From positions 1-64,000 of the forward strand of contig DAOLUH010000021.1 in NCBI GenBank assembly GCA_035420085.1: a stretch of 64,000 bases of DNA, in the 5' to 3' direction. Positions within the stretch are counted from its first letter, which is position 1; every line of letters begins with the position of its first letter. Source of the stretch: DSWT01 sp035420085. Its GTDB lineage: Bacteria; Chloroflexota; Anaerolineae; B4-G1; SLSP01. A program made the translations under genes and the position numbers. The notes under the pieces are model-generated. The model was not told where the DNA came from. It did not search any database and saw nothing but the letters and a program-made list of their open reading frames with translations. Below, piece after piece: positions 44,236-52,209 of the stretch.

Positions 44236-44285
44236 GAGTAGCGAATTACGAATTACTGATTACTGATTACTGATTACCGATTACC
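44216..44285. repeat. Heptamer array drifting AGTAGCG to GATTACC
   Basis: Ten 7-bp units in perfect phase: AGTTGCG, AGTAGCG, AGTTAAG, AGTAGCG, AATTACG, AATTACT, GATTACT twice, GATTACC twice. The unit changes stepwise along the array. It covers the last codons and stop of the ceramidase-like gene (44235) and ends about 10 bases before the next Shine-Dalgarno. Confidence 0.92.
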
Positions 44286-44302
44286 AATTCAAGGAGACAA
44301 CA

Positions 44303-45550
44303 ATGGAAAAACCAGTTCTGTTAGGTGGAACGCCGGTGCGCAACACGGCCTATCCACAGTGGCCTGTTTTCGATGAACGGGATATCGAAGCTGTCACCAG
44401 CGTCGTCAAGTCCGGCAATTGGGGCGGCTTCCCCTACCCCGGCCCGCAGACTGCGGAGTTCGTCCGCCGCTTTCTGGCGCTCCAGGGCGGCAATTATGCC
44501 GTGGCGATGATGAACGGCACGGTGACGATGGAGGTGGCGTGCCGCGCCGCCGGCATCGGTTGGGGTGATGAGGTCATCGTGCCGGCCTACACCTTCCAGG
44601 CCACCGCCGCCGCGCCGATGGCTGCCGGCGCACTCCCCGTCGTCGTGGATATTGATCCCGACACCTACTGCATAGATCCAAAAGCCGTCGAAGCCGCCAT
44701 CACCGACAAAACGCGGGCGATCATCCCCGTCCACCTCGGCGCGCAGATGGCGGATATGGACGCGCTGATGGACATCGCCGAACGCCACAACCTCGTCGTC
44801 ATCGAGGATTGCGCGCACGCTCACGGCGCGAAGTGGCGTGGACAGGGCGCGGGGACGATCGGGCACTTTGGCTCGTTCAGCCTGCAATCGTCTAAAATCC
44901 TCACCGCCGGCGAAGGCGGCATCCTCATCTGCAAGACGCAGGAACTCGCCGACCGCGCCGCCAGCATCATTGACTGTGGCCGCCCGCACGACACGGCGGA
45001 ACAGGTCTACACGATGGGCGCGAACTACCGCATGGGCGAACTCCAGGCGGCGCTGGCGAACGTCGCCATCGAGCGCTTCCCACAGCAAGCGCAGGAGCGC
45101 GAGGAGATGGCGGCCTATATGGACGAGGCGCTCAGCGAGATTCCCGGCGTGCGCGTGCTCAAGCGCGACCTGCGCCACACGAAACGCTCGTTCTACCGCT
45201 ACATCTTCGCCATTGACCCGGACGTGTTCGGGCTGACGCACGACGCAGTCTGCCACATCCTGCACACCGAGGGCATCCCCGCCGACGACGGCTACCCGCC
45301 GATGCACCAGTACGAGCTTTTCCAGCCGCACCTCTCGCGCCTGCCCGTGCCGAGCGCGTTCCCGGAGCGGCTGCGCTTCACGCCGGGCCAGTTCCCCGAA
45401 AGCGAGCGCGCCGCCACCCGCGAGGCCGTCTGGCTGAACGAGAACGTCTTCCGCGCCGGACCGCAAGGGGTGGATGACGTCGTTGCCGCGCTGCGCAAAA
45501 TCTACGAGCACCGGGAGGCGCTGGCGGCGTTAGTACGTTCGCAAGTTTGA
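44303..45550 (+). CDS. DegT/DnrJ/EryC1-type PLP aminotransferase
   Basis: 415 residues, fold type I PLP enzyme. VPAYTFQATAAAPMAAGALPV, IEDCAHAHGAKW and SFSLQSSKILTAGEGG; the PLP lysine is K198. Family members aminate keto sugars or cyclitol ketones (glutamate or glutamine donor). In this locus it may make or, running backwards, deaminate an amino sugar or amino-cyclitol. Starts after AAGGAGAC; followed at once by the SIS fusion gene. Confidence 0.88.
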   Translation: MEKPVLLGGTPVRNTAYPQWPVFDERDIEAVTSVVKSGNWGGFPYPGPQTAEFVRRFLALQGGNYAVAMMNGTVTMEVACRAAGIGWGDEVIVPAYTFQATAAAPMAAGALPVVVDIDPDTYCIDPKAVEAAITDKTRAIIPVHLGAQMADMDALMDIAERHNLVVIEDCAHAHGAKWRGQGAGTIGHFGSFSLQSSKILTAGEGGILICKTQELADRAASIIDCGRPHDTAEQVYTMGANYRMGELQAALANVAIERFPQQAQEREEMAAYMDEALSEIPGVRVLKRDLRHTKRSFYRYIFAIDPDVFGLTHDAVCHILHTEGIPADDGYPPMHQYELFQPHLSRLPVPSAFPERLRFTPGQFPESERAATREAVWLNENVFRAGPQGVDDVVAALRKIYEHREALAALVRSQV

Positions 45551-45582
45551 ACGTTCAAACGTTTCAACTTTCCAACGTGAAA
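45535..45582. repeat. Octamer array (ACGTTCAA type)
   Basis: Six 8-bp units (ACGTTCGC, AAGTTTGA, ACGTTCAA, ACGTTTCA, ACTTTCCA, ACGTGAAA) spanning the end of the aminotransferase gene and the spacer before the next start. Its translation in the upstream TTG-started frame is why the TTG start at 45547 is disfavoured. Confidence 0.8.
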
Positions 45583-45588
45583 ACATCA

Positions 45589-47184
45589 ATGCAACCGATA
45601 GACTTTACGCACATCAAGACGTATCCAATCGCAGAACGACGGAATCTGGTCCACCTCGACGACCTCATCGCGCCGGAGACGCCGCCGCCGCCCTTCGAGA
45701 ACGCGGATTTGGAGGAAGTCGCCGCACGCATCGTCGCTGCGCGGCAAGCCGGGCGGCCCGTCATCTGGATGATGGGCGCGCACGTGATCAAGTGCGGCCT
45801 GTCGCGCGTGCTCATCGAGCTGCTGCGGCGCGGGATCATCACCCACGTTGCCGGGAATGGCGCGGTCTCCATCCACGATTTCGAGCTGGCGCTGATCGGC
45901 GCGACGAGCGAGGACGTCGCCACGGGACTGGAAGACGGCACGTTCGGCATGGCCGACGAGACCGGGCGGCTGATGCACGCCGCCATCCGCGCGGGCACGC
46001 GCGACGGCCTGGGCTACGGCGCGGCGCTAGGGCGCTTTATGGCAGAGAACCCGGCGCTGTTCCCGCACCGCGAGGTCAGCGTGCTGTACAACGCCTACGC
46101 GCTCGGCATCCCGGCTACCATCCACGTCACCCTGGGCGCAGACATCATCCATCAGCACCCCGCCGCAGACTTTGCCGCTCTGGGCGCGGCGAGCGGCGCG
46201 GACTTCCGCCGCTTCGCCATCTCCGTGAGTGAACTGGAAGGCGGCGTGTTCCTCAACTTCGGGTCGGCTGTGACCGGCCCGGAAGTCTTCCTCAAGGCGC
46301 TGACGATTGTGCGCAACCTCGGCTATTCCGCCGCGCGCATCACCACCGCCAACTTCGACCTGCTGCCGCTGGGCGACCCGCAGCACCCGCGCGGCTACGA
46401 CGACCCGCTCTACTACTATCGTCCGCGCAAAAACATCGTCCTGCGCCCCGCCTCCCGCGGCGGACAAGGCTACCACATCACCGGCGACCACAAAGTCACC
46501 ATCCCCAACCTCTACCACCACATCATCCCCGCCCTCGACAGCCTCCCAATCTCCCCCACTCCCCCACTCTCCCACTCCCCCACTCCCTCCCCCCTCCCGT
46601 CTACTGTCTACCGTCTACTGTCTACCGTCTACCAAGAACTCTCCCGCTGCTTTGCCGCCGGCGGTACACTCTTCCTCTGCGGGAATGGCGGCAGCATGGC
46701 CGACGTGCTGCACATCTCTGGCGAGTTGCTCAAGTCCTATGCCCGTCGTCGCCCGCTGCCGGAACGCCTGCGCGACAAACTCACCGCCCAACCCGACGGA
46801 GAGTTGCTGACGCGCAACCTCGAACCGGGGCTGCGCGCCGTCGTCCTCGGCGCGAACACCATCCTGAGCAGCGCCGTCGCCAACGATATGCCCGACCGCG
46901 ACGTGGGCTACGCGCAAGAACTGCTCGCGCTCGCCCGCCCCGGCGACGTGCTGTTGGGGATCAGCACCAGCGGCAACGCCCGCAATGTCGTCTACGCCGC
47001 ACAAGTCGCCCGCGCCCTGAGCTTGACGGTCATCGCCTTCACCGGTGAATCCGGTGGACGACTGGCAGAATTGGCGGACATTGCCCTCCGCGTGCCCGCC
47101 ACCCGCACCGACCGCGTCCAGGAATTGCACATTCAGTGTTACCACGCGCTGTGCGAGATGCTGGAGAATGATTTTTTTGAGTAG
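45589..47184 (+). CDS. Unknown-domain / GmhA-like SIS isomerase fusion
   Basis: 531 residues from the ATG at 45589. Residues 1-320 are one conserved-looking domain (WMMGAHVIKCGLSRVLIELL, HVAGNGAVSIHDFELALIGA, DDPLYYYRPRKNIVLRP) that I cannot name; a deoxyhypusine-synthase-like fold is a weak possibility. Residues about 350-531 are a SIS domain close to sedoheptulose-7-phosphate isomerase GmhA (LFLCGNGGSMADVLHISGELL, LLGISTSGNARNV, RTDRVQELHIQCYHALCEMLE). The linker (PTPPLSHSPTPSPLPSTVYR and on) is encoded by 8- and 7-bp repeats, so the fusion may result from read-through of a former intergenic array. With the downstream PfkB kinase and HAD, a heptose-phosphate route is suggested. The stop codon comes from another array. 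Confidence 0.75.
   Translation: MQPIDFTHIKTYPIAERRNLVHLDDLIAPETPPPPFENADLEEVAARIVAARQAGRPVIWMMGAHVIKCGLSRVLIELLRRGIITHVAGNGAVSIHDFELALIGATSEDVATGLEDGTFGMADETGRLMHAAIRAGTRDGLGYGAALGRFMAENPALFPHREVSVLYNAYALGIPATIHVTLGADIIHQHPAADFAALGAASGADFRRFAISVSELEGGVFLNFGSAVTGPEVFLKALTIVRNLGYSAARITTANFDLLPLGDPQHPRGYDDPLYYYRPRKNIVLRPASRGGQGYHITGDHKVTIPNLYHHIIPALDSLPISPTPPLSHSPTPSPLPSTVYRLLSTVYQELSRCFAAGGTLFLCGNGGSMADVLHISGELLKSYARRRPLPERLRDKLTAQPDGELLTRNLEPGLRAVVLGANTILSSAVANDMPDRDVGYAQELLALARPGDVLLGISTSGNARNVVYAAQVARALSLTVIAFTGESGGRLAELADIALRVPATRTDRVQELHIQCYHALCEMLENDFFE
46551..46631. repeat. Octamer plus heptamer arrays encoding a domain linker
   Basis: 8-bp units of CCCCCACT type (46551-46592) followed by five 7-bp units of CCGTCTA/CTGTCTA type (46597-46631), all translated in frame between the two domains of the SIS fusion protein. 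Confidence 0.88.
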
Positions 47185-47257
47185 ACAGTAGCCGGTAGAC
47201 AGTAGACAGGGTTAGCTCTAGCCGCTCCCGTCTACCGTCTACTGTCTACCGTCTACC
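47181..47257. repeat. Inverted heptamer array
   Basis: Eleven 7-bp steps in one phase: GTAGACA, GTAGCCG, GTAGACA twice, GGGTTAG, CTCTAGC, CGCTCCC, then GTCTACC, GTCTACT, GTCTACC twice. The two arms are reverse complements of one another. The TAG of the first unit is the stop codon of the SIS fusion gene; a Shine-Dalgarno for the next gene follows. Confidence 0.93.
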
Positions 47258-47270
47258 TGAAGGAGAACTT

Positions 47271-48311
47271 ATGCATAATCTGACCCGCACTCGATTAGAA
47301 GAACTGCTCGCCGGATGCGCGCGGCGCAGCATCGGCGTGATCGGCGATCTGGCGCTGGATACGTACTGGTACGCGGATATGACGCGGGCGGTGCTCTCGC
47401 GGGAGACGCCGCACTTCCCGCGCCCCATCGTGCGCGAGGCGTACTCGCCGGGCGCGGGCGCGAACGTCGCCGATAACCTCGCGGCGCTCGGCGTCGGGCG
47501 CGTCGTCGTCTTCTCCGTGCTCGGCGACGATTGGCGCGGCGCGCTGCTGCGCCAGGTGATGGCGGAACGCGGCATTGATGTGAGGCAGCTTGTCGTCGCG
47601 CCAGAGCGGTTCACCTCGGCCTACATTAAGCCAATACTGACGGGCTACGATTCGCAGCAGGAAGACGCGCGGCTGGATTTCGAGAATGTCGCGCCACTCG
47701 CCCCCGCGTTGGAAGACGCACTGCTCGATAAAGTTCAGCAACAGCTTCCTGACCTGGAAGCGCTCCTTGTCGCTGACCAATTCGAGGCCAACGGCTCGAT
47801 CAGCGACCGCGTGCGCGAGAGCTTGAACGCGCTGGCAAGCGCGCACCCCGACAAGTTCTTCCTGGTGGATTCACGGCTGCGCATCGGCCAGTACACGACG
47901 ATGTTCCTCAAGCCCAACTGGACGGAGGCTGTTGCCGCCGTGATGCCAGACCGCGATCCACGCAGCGTCCCCAATGAGGCGCTACCCGACGTCGCCGCAG
48001 CATTGAGCACGCGCACGGGACGGCCCGTCTTCCTCACGCTGGCCGAAGAAGGCGCGCTCGTCTACGCCGATGGGCAGGCGCGGCGCATCCCCGCCGGACC
48101 GACACGCCCGCCGCTCGATCCCGTGGGGGCGGGTGACACGTTCATCGCTGCGTTGGCCGGCGCCTTGAGCGCGGGCGCCAATCCCTGGGAAGCTGGAACG
48201 CTGGCGAACCTGGCGGCGTCCGTCACCGTCGAGAAACTCAACCAGACCGGCACGGCAACGCCGGAAGAGATCCTGGCGCGCTTCGACCTCGCGGAGTCCA
48301 AAACAGATTGA
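47271..48311 (+). CDS. PfkB-family kinase, HldE/RfaE1-like
   Basis: 346 residues. PfkB ribokinase fold: IGVIGDLALDTYWYADM near the N-terminus, GAGANVADNLAALGVGRV, and the anion hole with catalytic base DPVGAGDTF (D289). The layout, including VLSRETPHFPRP and VADQFEANG, resembles the kinase domain of HldE (D-glycero-beta-D-manno-heptose-7-phosphate kinase) without its adenylyltransferase domain. It follows the GmhA-like SIS fusion and precedes a HAD phosphatase, the order expected for heptose isomerase, kinase and phosphatase steps. ADP-heptose adenylyltransferase is not in the window. Confidence 0.82.
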   Translation: MHNLTRTRLEELLAGCARRSIGVIGDLALDTYWYADMTRAVLSRETPHFPRPIVREAYSPGAGANVADNLAALGVGRVVVFSVLGDDWRGALLRQVMAERGIDVRQLVVAPERFTSAYIKPILTGYDSQQEDARLDFENVAPLAPALEDALLDKVQQQLPDLEALLVADQFEANGSISDRVRESLNALASAHPDKFFLVDSRLRIGQYTTMFLKPNWTEAVAAVMPDRDPRSVPNEALPDVAAALSTRTGRPVFLTLAEEGALVYADGQARRIPAGPTRPPLDPVGAGDTFIAALAGALSAGANPWEAGTLANLAASVTVEKLNQTGTATPEEILARFDLAESKTD

Positions 48312-48315
48312 ACGG

Positions 48316-49197
48316 ATGAAACAGAAGGATATTTTCACCGCCGCCGATCTACCCCCGCTGGACTGGCTCGAGGTCGTGAATTTGGCTACGCCATTGGGAC
48401 AGGTACGCCACGCACTCTTCGACTTCGATGGCACGATTTCCGTCATCCGCCGTGGATGGGACGCAATTATGATCCCGATGATGGTGGAGATGATTTGCGA
48501 CGGGCAGCCCCCCACTCCAACCATCGAAGCAGAAGTCGCCGCCTTTGTGGATCGCTCTACCGGCATCCTCACCATCAAGCAGATGGAGTGGCTGGAAGAG
48601 GCTGTGCGCCGTTACAGATTCGCCCGCCATCCGCAAACCGCCCGCGAGTACAAGCGTCTCTACAACGAACGGCTGCTCGGCCCGGTGCGGCAGCGCATCG
48701 CCCAAATGGACGGTAGCCAGGCCGCGCGCGACACGCAGATGATCGCCGGGACGCGCGACTTTCTCTTTGGACTACGCGAGGCGGGCGTTACGCTGTACCT
48801 GGCGAGCGGCACCGATCACGAGTACGTCGTTGCGGAGGCAAGCGCACTCGGCGTCGCGGAAGTGTTCGGCGATCAGATTTACGGCGCGCACGACGATACC
48901 GAGGCATACACCAAAGAGCGTATTATCGAACACATCCTCGATCACCACACCCTGCACGGCCCGGAACTCCTCGTCGTCGGCGATGGCCCGGTGGAGATTC
49001 GCCACGCCCGCGAACGGGGCGCGCTCGCGCTCGGCGTCGCGGCGGACGAGGAACAGCGGCAGGGCCTCGATCCACGCAAACGCCGGCGCCTGCTGGGTGC
49101 CGGCGCCGACTTGATCGTGACGGATTTTTTGCATTACGCCGAGTTATGCCAATTTCTCAAGCGTAGTGGCGACTTCAGTCGCTCTGCTAACGACTGA
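48316..49197 (+). CDS. HAD-superfamily phosphatase
   Basis: 293 residues. Motif I DFDGT with nucleophile D36 and D38, a helical cap (about 45-150), LASGTDHEYVVAEASALGV (motif II region) and VVGDGPVEIRHARERGALALGV (motif IV). The fold resembles beta-phosphoglucomutase/GmhB-like HAD enzymes. It starts 4 bases after the kinase gene, so a sugar-phosphate dephosphorylation step in the same pathway is likely. Its last residues (SGDFSRSAND) and stop are encoded by a REP-like hairpin (49163-49206). Confidence 0.8.
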   Translation: MKQKDIFTAADLPPLDWLEVVNLATPLGQVRHALFDFDGTISVIRRGWDAIMIPMMVEMICDGQPPTPTIEAEVAAFVDRSTGILTIKQMEWLEEAVRRYRFARHPQTAREYKRLYNERLLGPVRQRIAQMDGSQAARDTQMIAGTRDFLFGLREAGVTLYLASGTDHEYVVAEASALGVAEVFGDQIYGAHDDTEAYTKERIIEHILDHHTLHGPELLVVGDGPVEIRHARERGALALGVAADEEQRQGLDPRKRRRLLGAGADLIVTDFLHYAELCQFLKRSGDFSRSAND

Positions 49198-49206
49198 AGT
49201 CGCCAC
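49163..49206. repeat. GTAG-headed REP hairpin between convergent genes
   Basis: GTAG then a perfect 16-bp stem GTGGCGACTTCAGTCG / CGACTGAAGTCGCCAC with a 9-base loop. It forms the 3' end of the HAD gene and ends 7 bases before the convergent VIT/VWA gene stop, so it can also act as a bidirectional terminator-like structure. Confidence 0.85.
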
Positions 49207-49212
49207 CACACA

Positions 49213-51492
49213 CTACCGCCCCATCACCCAGCGCAAGAGTGCGATGAGATCGCGCACCCAGGCGAAGGCATCGCTGCGGCGAGAGCCGGTCTGCGAAACC
49301 GGCTGATTCATGTTCTGTATCTCCGGCGACGCCTCGACGGGCGCTTCCGGATCGTAGACCGAGACCACCTCGCCGTTGTGGTTGAAGAGCACGCTCGTGC
49401 CGCTTTGCAGGAAGGCGCGCGCGGTGGGATCGGCGGCCAGCGCGAAATACGCGGCGGAGCCGAATTCGATCTCGCGGTCCACCTTGATGTTCGCCACGAT
49501 CCACGCCGCGGTGATCGGCTCATCCACATTTCCCTGCGCCTGCACCAGCGACAAATCCACATATTGCCGCGCTACCTGCGCCATGCTGCGCTGCTCGCGG
49601 TTGATGACGTTCGCGCCGACAGCCAGATTCGCCTGCTCGCTCTGTTGATAGCTCTGATTTTGCACCCGCGCCTGGATCGTCGTCCGCCCGGAGACCTGGT
49701 TCAACTCAGTTTGGTTGCCGTACAGCGCCATGTTCTCCATTGAGGCCGCGCCTTCTGCCTGCGCCGAGATCACGAACGTCGTGTACGGCGTGACGATGCC
49801 ATAGCCCAAGCCCAGTTCGCGGATTTGCTCGATCAGCGCCGCGCGCTCGCCTTTGACGCGCACCTCGTCCAGCAGCGCCCCCACCCGGCGCGTCGCCCAC
49901 AGGCGCGGCACGAAGTCGTGATTGCCGGTCGCCGCCAGATCGAAGCGGTAGACGTACTCCCGCGCTTCCTCGCCAGCGCGCCCGCGCACGCGCACTGTGA
50001 CCGGCCCGCCCGTCGCCTCGTAGCGCCCGGCGAACAGTACGCTCGATCCACGGAACAGATCGGGCATCGCCGGCGGGTATAGGTCAGTCACACGCATCCC
50101 CTCGAATTCCACCTCCACATCTGTCAGCACGGGATTGGCGATGCGCCCGTAGAATTCGGAGAGCGCCGATTCCAGATTTTCGCCGGGCTGGACGTAGGTG
50201 ACGCTGCCACCGTTATCGAGCGCGAGCCGGTCGAGCAGGCGCGTGTTCACGTCGTAGCCCACGCCGAACACATGGAGCCGCGCCTCCACCCGCGCGTTGG
50301 TGCGCGCTACCAGGTCGGCGATCAACGTATCGTCGGTGATCCCGGCTGTAGGCAAGCCATCGGTGAGAAAGACGAGCAGTCGTGAAGCGCCTGCACGGTC
50401 TTCACTACGCGAAAAGATTGCCAGACCGGTTTGCAATGCGCCTTCGATGTTCGTGTTATTGCGGGCGTTGAGCTGGCGGACGAAGCGCCGGGCGTCGGAA
50501 AGCGTGCGTTGGTCTACGGAGGTCAGGGTATCGGCGAAAACGTCCAACTGGTCGTCGAAGCTGACGATGGAAAAGCGGTCGTAGGGGTTCAACTGTCCCA
50601 GGATGAATTGCAGCGCATCTTTCGCCTGTTCCATTTTCTCGCCGCCCATGCTGCCGGAGCGGTCAATGACGAAGACGATGTCTTTGGGTAGTGTGTCCTC
50701 TTGCAGTGCGGCATCATCAGGGGCGAAAAGGAAGAGAAAATGGTCACGTTCGGCGTGCTCGCCGGTCAACAAGCCGCTGCCGAAGCCGCCTTCCGCCGGG
50801 CTGAAGAAGATGTCGAAGTCCTCGGTGGGATTGACGTTCGCGGCCTCCCACGTCACCCGCGCGCGATTCGCGCCCAGGCGCTCCGTCGTTACGGCGTGCG
50901 ACGAGCTGTATAGCGCGCCCAGGCCGCCGGACGCCGTCACGTCCACGGTGAGCATCACCTTGCCCACGGGCGCGGAGGCATATCGCTCAGTGCTGAGGAT
51001 GTAGCGATAGTGGAGCATCCCGCCCGTGGGCGCAAGCACCTGCTCGTATTCCAGCGTCATCTTCCGGGAAGTGCGAGCGGGCAGGCTGATGTCGAAGGCG
51101 ATGCTCTCCCAATCCGCGTACTGCAACAGCGAGGGATCGCGGCGCTGCGCGACCATATCGTACAGCGCGGCATTCGTCGTCGCCACGTCCTGGCGCGTCA
51201 CCGTCTGCGCCTGTCCACCCACGCGCGCCTCGAAGCGGGCGAGGATCGCGTCCGGCGGCACCGGGAAGAAGTAGCGCCCGTCCACGGGGAAATCGTGCGG
51301 ATTGACGAACTCCTGCTCCACCCGCGTGACCGCGTGGTTATCCTCGATGGTCACGGTAACGCGGTGATAACGCACTTCCAGGTAATCGGGGCTGACGGCG
51401 TCGGGGAAGATCATCCCATCCGCCAAAACCGCAACGCTCGCGGCGTTCAACAACAGCACAGTCAATAGCAAAGCCAACAGAATCTTACGCAT
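49213..51492 (-). CDS. VIT and VWA domain secreted protein
   Basis: 759 residues with a signal peptide (ILLALLLTVLLLNAASVAVLA). Residues about 35-160 are a VIT domain (VTVTIEDNHAVTRVEQEFVNP, FPVPPDAIL); about 265-440 a von Willebrand A domain with MIDAS DRSGS (about residue 277) and LVFLTDGLPTAG; the rest resembles inter-alpha-trypsin-inhibitor heavy-chain C-terminal regions (YPPAMPDLFRGSSVLFAGRY). Probably an extracellular metal-dependent adhesion or protease-control protein. GGAGGTGTGAC precedes the ATG. A PhoB-box-like site with a suitably placed -10 lies about 150-200 bases upstream. Confidence 0.85.
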   Translation of the reverse strand: MRKILLALLLTVLLLNAASVAVLADGMIFPDAVSPDYLEVRYHRVTVTIEDNHAVTRVEQEFVNPHDFPVDGRYFFPVPPDAILARFEARVGGQAQTVTRQDVATTNAALYDMVAQRRDPSLLQYADWESIAFDISLPARTSRKMTLEYEQVLAPTGGMLHYRYILSTERYASAPVGKVMLTVDVTASGGLGALYSSSHAVTTERLGANRARVTWEAANVNPTEDFDIFFSPAEGGFGSGLLTGEHAERDHFLFLFAPDDAALQEDTLPKDIVFVIDRSGSMGGEKMEQAKDALQFILGQLNPYDRFSIVSFDDQLDVFADTLTSVDQRTLSDARRFVRQLNARNNTNIEGALQTGLAIFSRSEDRAGASRLLVFLTDGLPTAGITDDTLIADLVARTNARVEARLHVFGVGYDVNTRLLDRLALDNGGSVTYVQPGENLESALSEFYGRIANPVLTDVEVEFEGMRVTDLYPPAMPDLFRGSSVLFAGRYEATGGPVTVRVRGRAGEEAREYVYRFDLAATGNHDFVPRLWATRRVGALLDEVRVKGERAALIEQIRELGLGYGIVTPYTTFVISAQAEGAASMENMALYGNQTELNQVSGRTTIQARVQNQSYQQSEQANLAVGANVINREQRSMAQVARQYVDLSLVQAQGNVDEPITAAWIVANIKVDREIEFGSAAYFALAADPTARAFLQSGTSVLFNHNGEVVSVYDPEAPVEASPEIQNMNQPVSQTGSRRSDAFAWVRDLIALLRWVMGR

Positions 51493-51553
51493 GTCACACC
51501 TCCAAAGTGAACGAGCTGGCGTCTATCCAAAAGTTGTTTTCTCGAACGCTTCC

Positions 51554-51602
51554 GGCGGATCACAATCCGCCGTGGCCTCGGCAGCACGGGATTGTGATCC
51601 CG
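51554..51602. repeat. REP-like hairpin pair
   Basis: Stem GGCGGAT / ATCCGCC with loop CACA, then stem CGGGAT / ATCCCG with loop TGTG: two hairpins with reverse-complementary loops in the 5' leader of the VIT/VWA gene. Confidence 0.7.
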
Positions 51603-51645
51603 CGCAAGCGCATCAAAAGAAAGGATTTGGATGAACTTTTGCTAC

Positions 51646-51690
51646 AGTGTAGCGGGGAAGTATGACAAATCGGTGATAACGGAGCGATAA
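51646..51690 (-). promoter_or_regulatory. PhoB-box-like promoter of VIT/VWA gene
   Basis: On the minus strand the heptamers TTATCGC (51684-51690), TTATCAC (51673-51679) and TTGTCAT (51662-51668) repeat every 11 bp, the arrangement bound by PhoB/OmpR-type regulators. A TACACT -10 (51646-51651) lies 10 bases beyond, matching Pho-type promoters where the box replaces the -35. Confidence 0.65.
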
Positions 51691-51744
51691 GGCGGGGACA
51701 GTTTTGGTATACGAAGAATAACCAGCACTCTGAAGCGAAATATC

Positions 51745-51783
51745 GTCCCCTTGTGTACCAAATTCGTTGGTACACAAGGGGAC
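51745..51783. repeat. Perfect 17-bp inverted repeat
   Basis: Arms GTCCCCTTGTGTACCAA / TTGGTACACAAGGGGAC with loop ATTCG. There is no U-run and no adjacent gene end; it may be the terminal part of a mobile element or a folded RNA. Confidence 0.8.
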
Positions 51784-51888
51784 GCATCACCCGAAAACGA
51801 GATTTCTCGCTCCGCTCGAAATGACAATACACACGGCTTGCGAAAACTCAATACAAAACGCCACGCCAAATAGAGCAAACACCTGCTA

Positions 51889-51917
51889 TTGACGGACAGT
51901 TTTTTGTATGATACTAT
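51889..51917 (+). promoter_or_regulatory. Rightward sigma70-type promoter
   Basis: TTGACG (51889-51894), 17-bp spacer, TACTAT (51912-51917). The next rightward start codon is 52210, so the leader would be about 285 bases with no recognisable riboswitch. Confidence 0.5.
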
Positions 51918-52209
51918 TTATTTATAGTAGAATGTACGTTGCGAGCTACATATAGGCTCGATTTATTCCAGCATCACTCTTCTAACTCCATCACCTTAAT
52001 CACTGGTTGTAACGCTACCTTCCACCGCAGCATCAACGGACACCCAAACACCAAGCCATATACTATGCGAGTGCTTATCTGCACAGTAAACAAGCATATG
52101 TAGACACAGAACACCCTGGTTGGTACTCATCTGTATGTGGTTTTGTATACATTCGTCACTACTTGCAACAAAAAATCTGCGATCTACTAAAATCGGAAAG
52201 GAGAAAACA

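Larger units (their letters stand above)
51493..52209. other. 717-bp intergenic region rich in repeats and control signals
   Basis: No gene is supported here. It contains an inverted hairpin pair (51554-51602), the PhoB-box-like promoter of the VIT/VWA gene (51646-51690), a 17-bp inverted repeat (51745-51783), a short relative of the MITE core (ATTTCTCGCTCCGCTCGAAA around 51800), and a rightward promoter (51889-51917). GGACAGTTTT followed by a GTATAC/GTATGA motif occurs twice (near 51697 and 51894). Confidence 0.75.

Noticed and set aside
44216..44285. CRISPR or minisatellite interpretation of heptamer arrays
   Set aside because: Units are only 7 bp with no spacers, and unit sequence changes along the array.
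45589..46560. Calling the N-terminal domain deoxyhypusine synthase
   Set aside because: Resemblance is only in a short stretch, and the catalytic lysine context could not be confirmed by eye.
51560..51832. 90-residue frame with CHFERSEKS-type sequence
   Set aside because: It is translation of dispersed repeat DNA (MITE-core relative and hairpins), a well-known artefact pattern.
51918..52209. Riboswitch in the long leader
   Set aside because: No known aptamer motif or terminator/antiterminator pair could be recognised.
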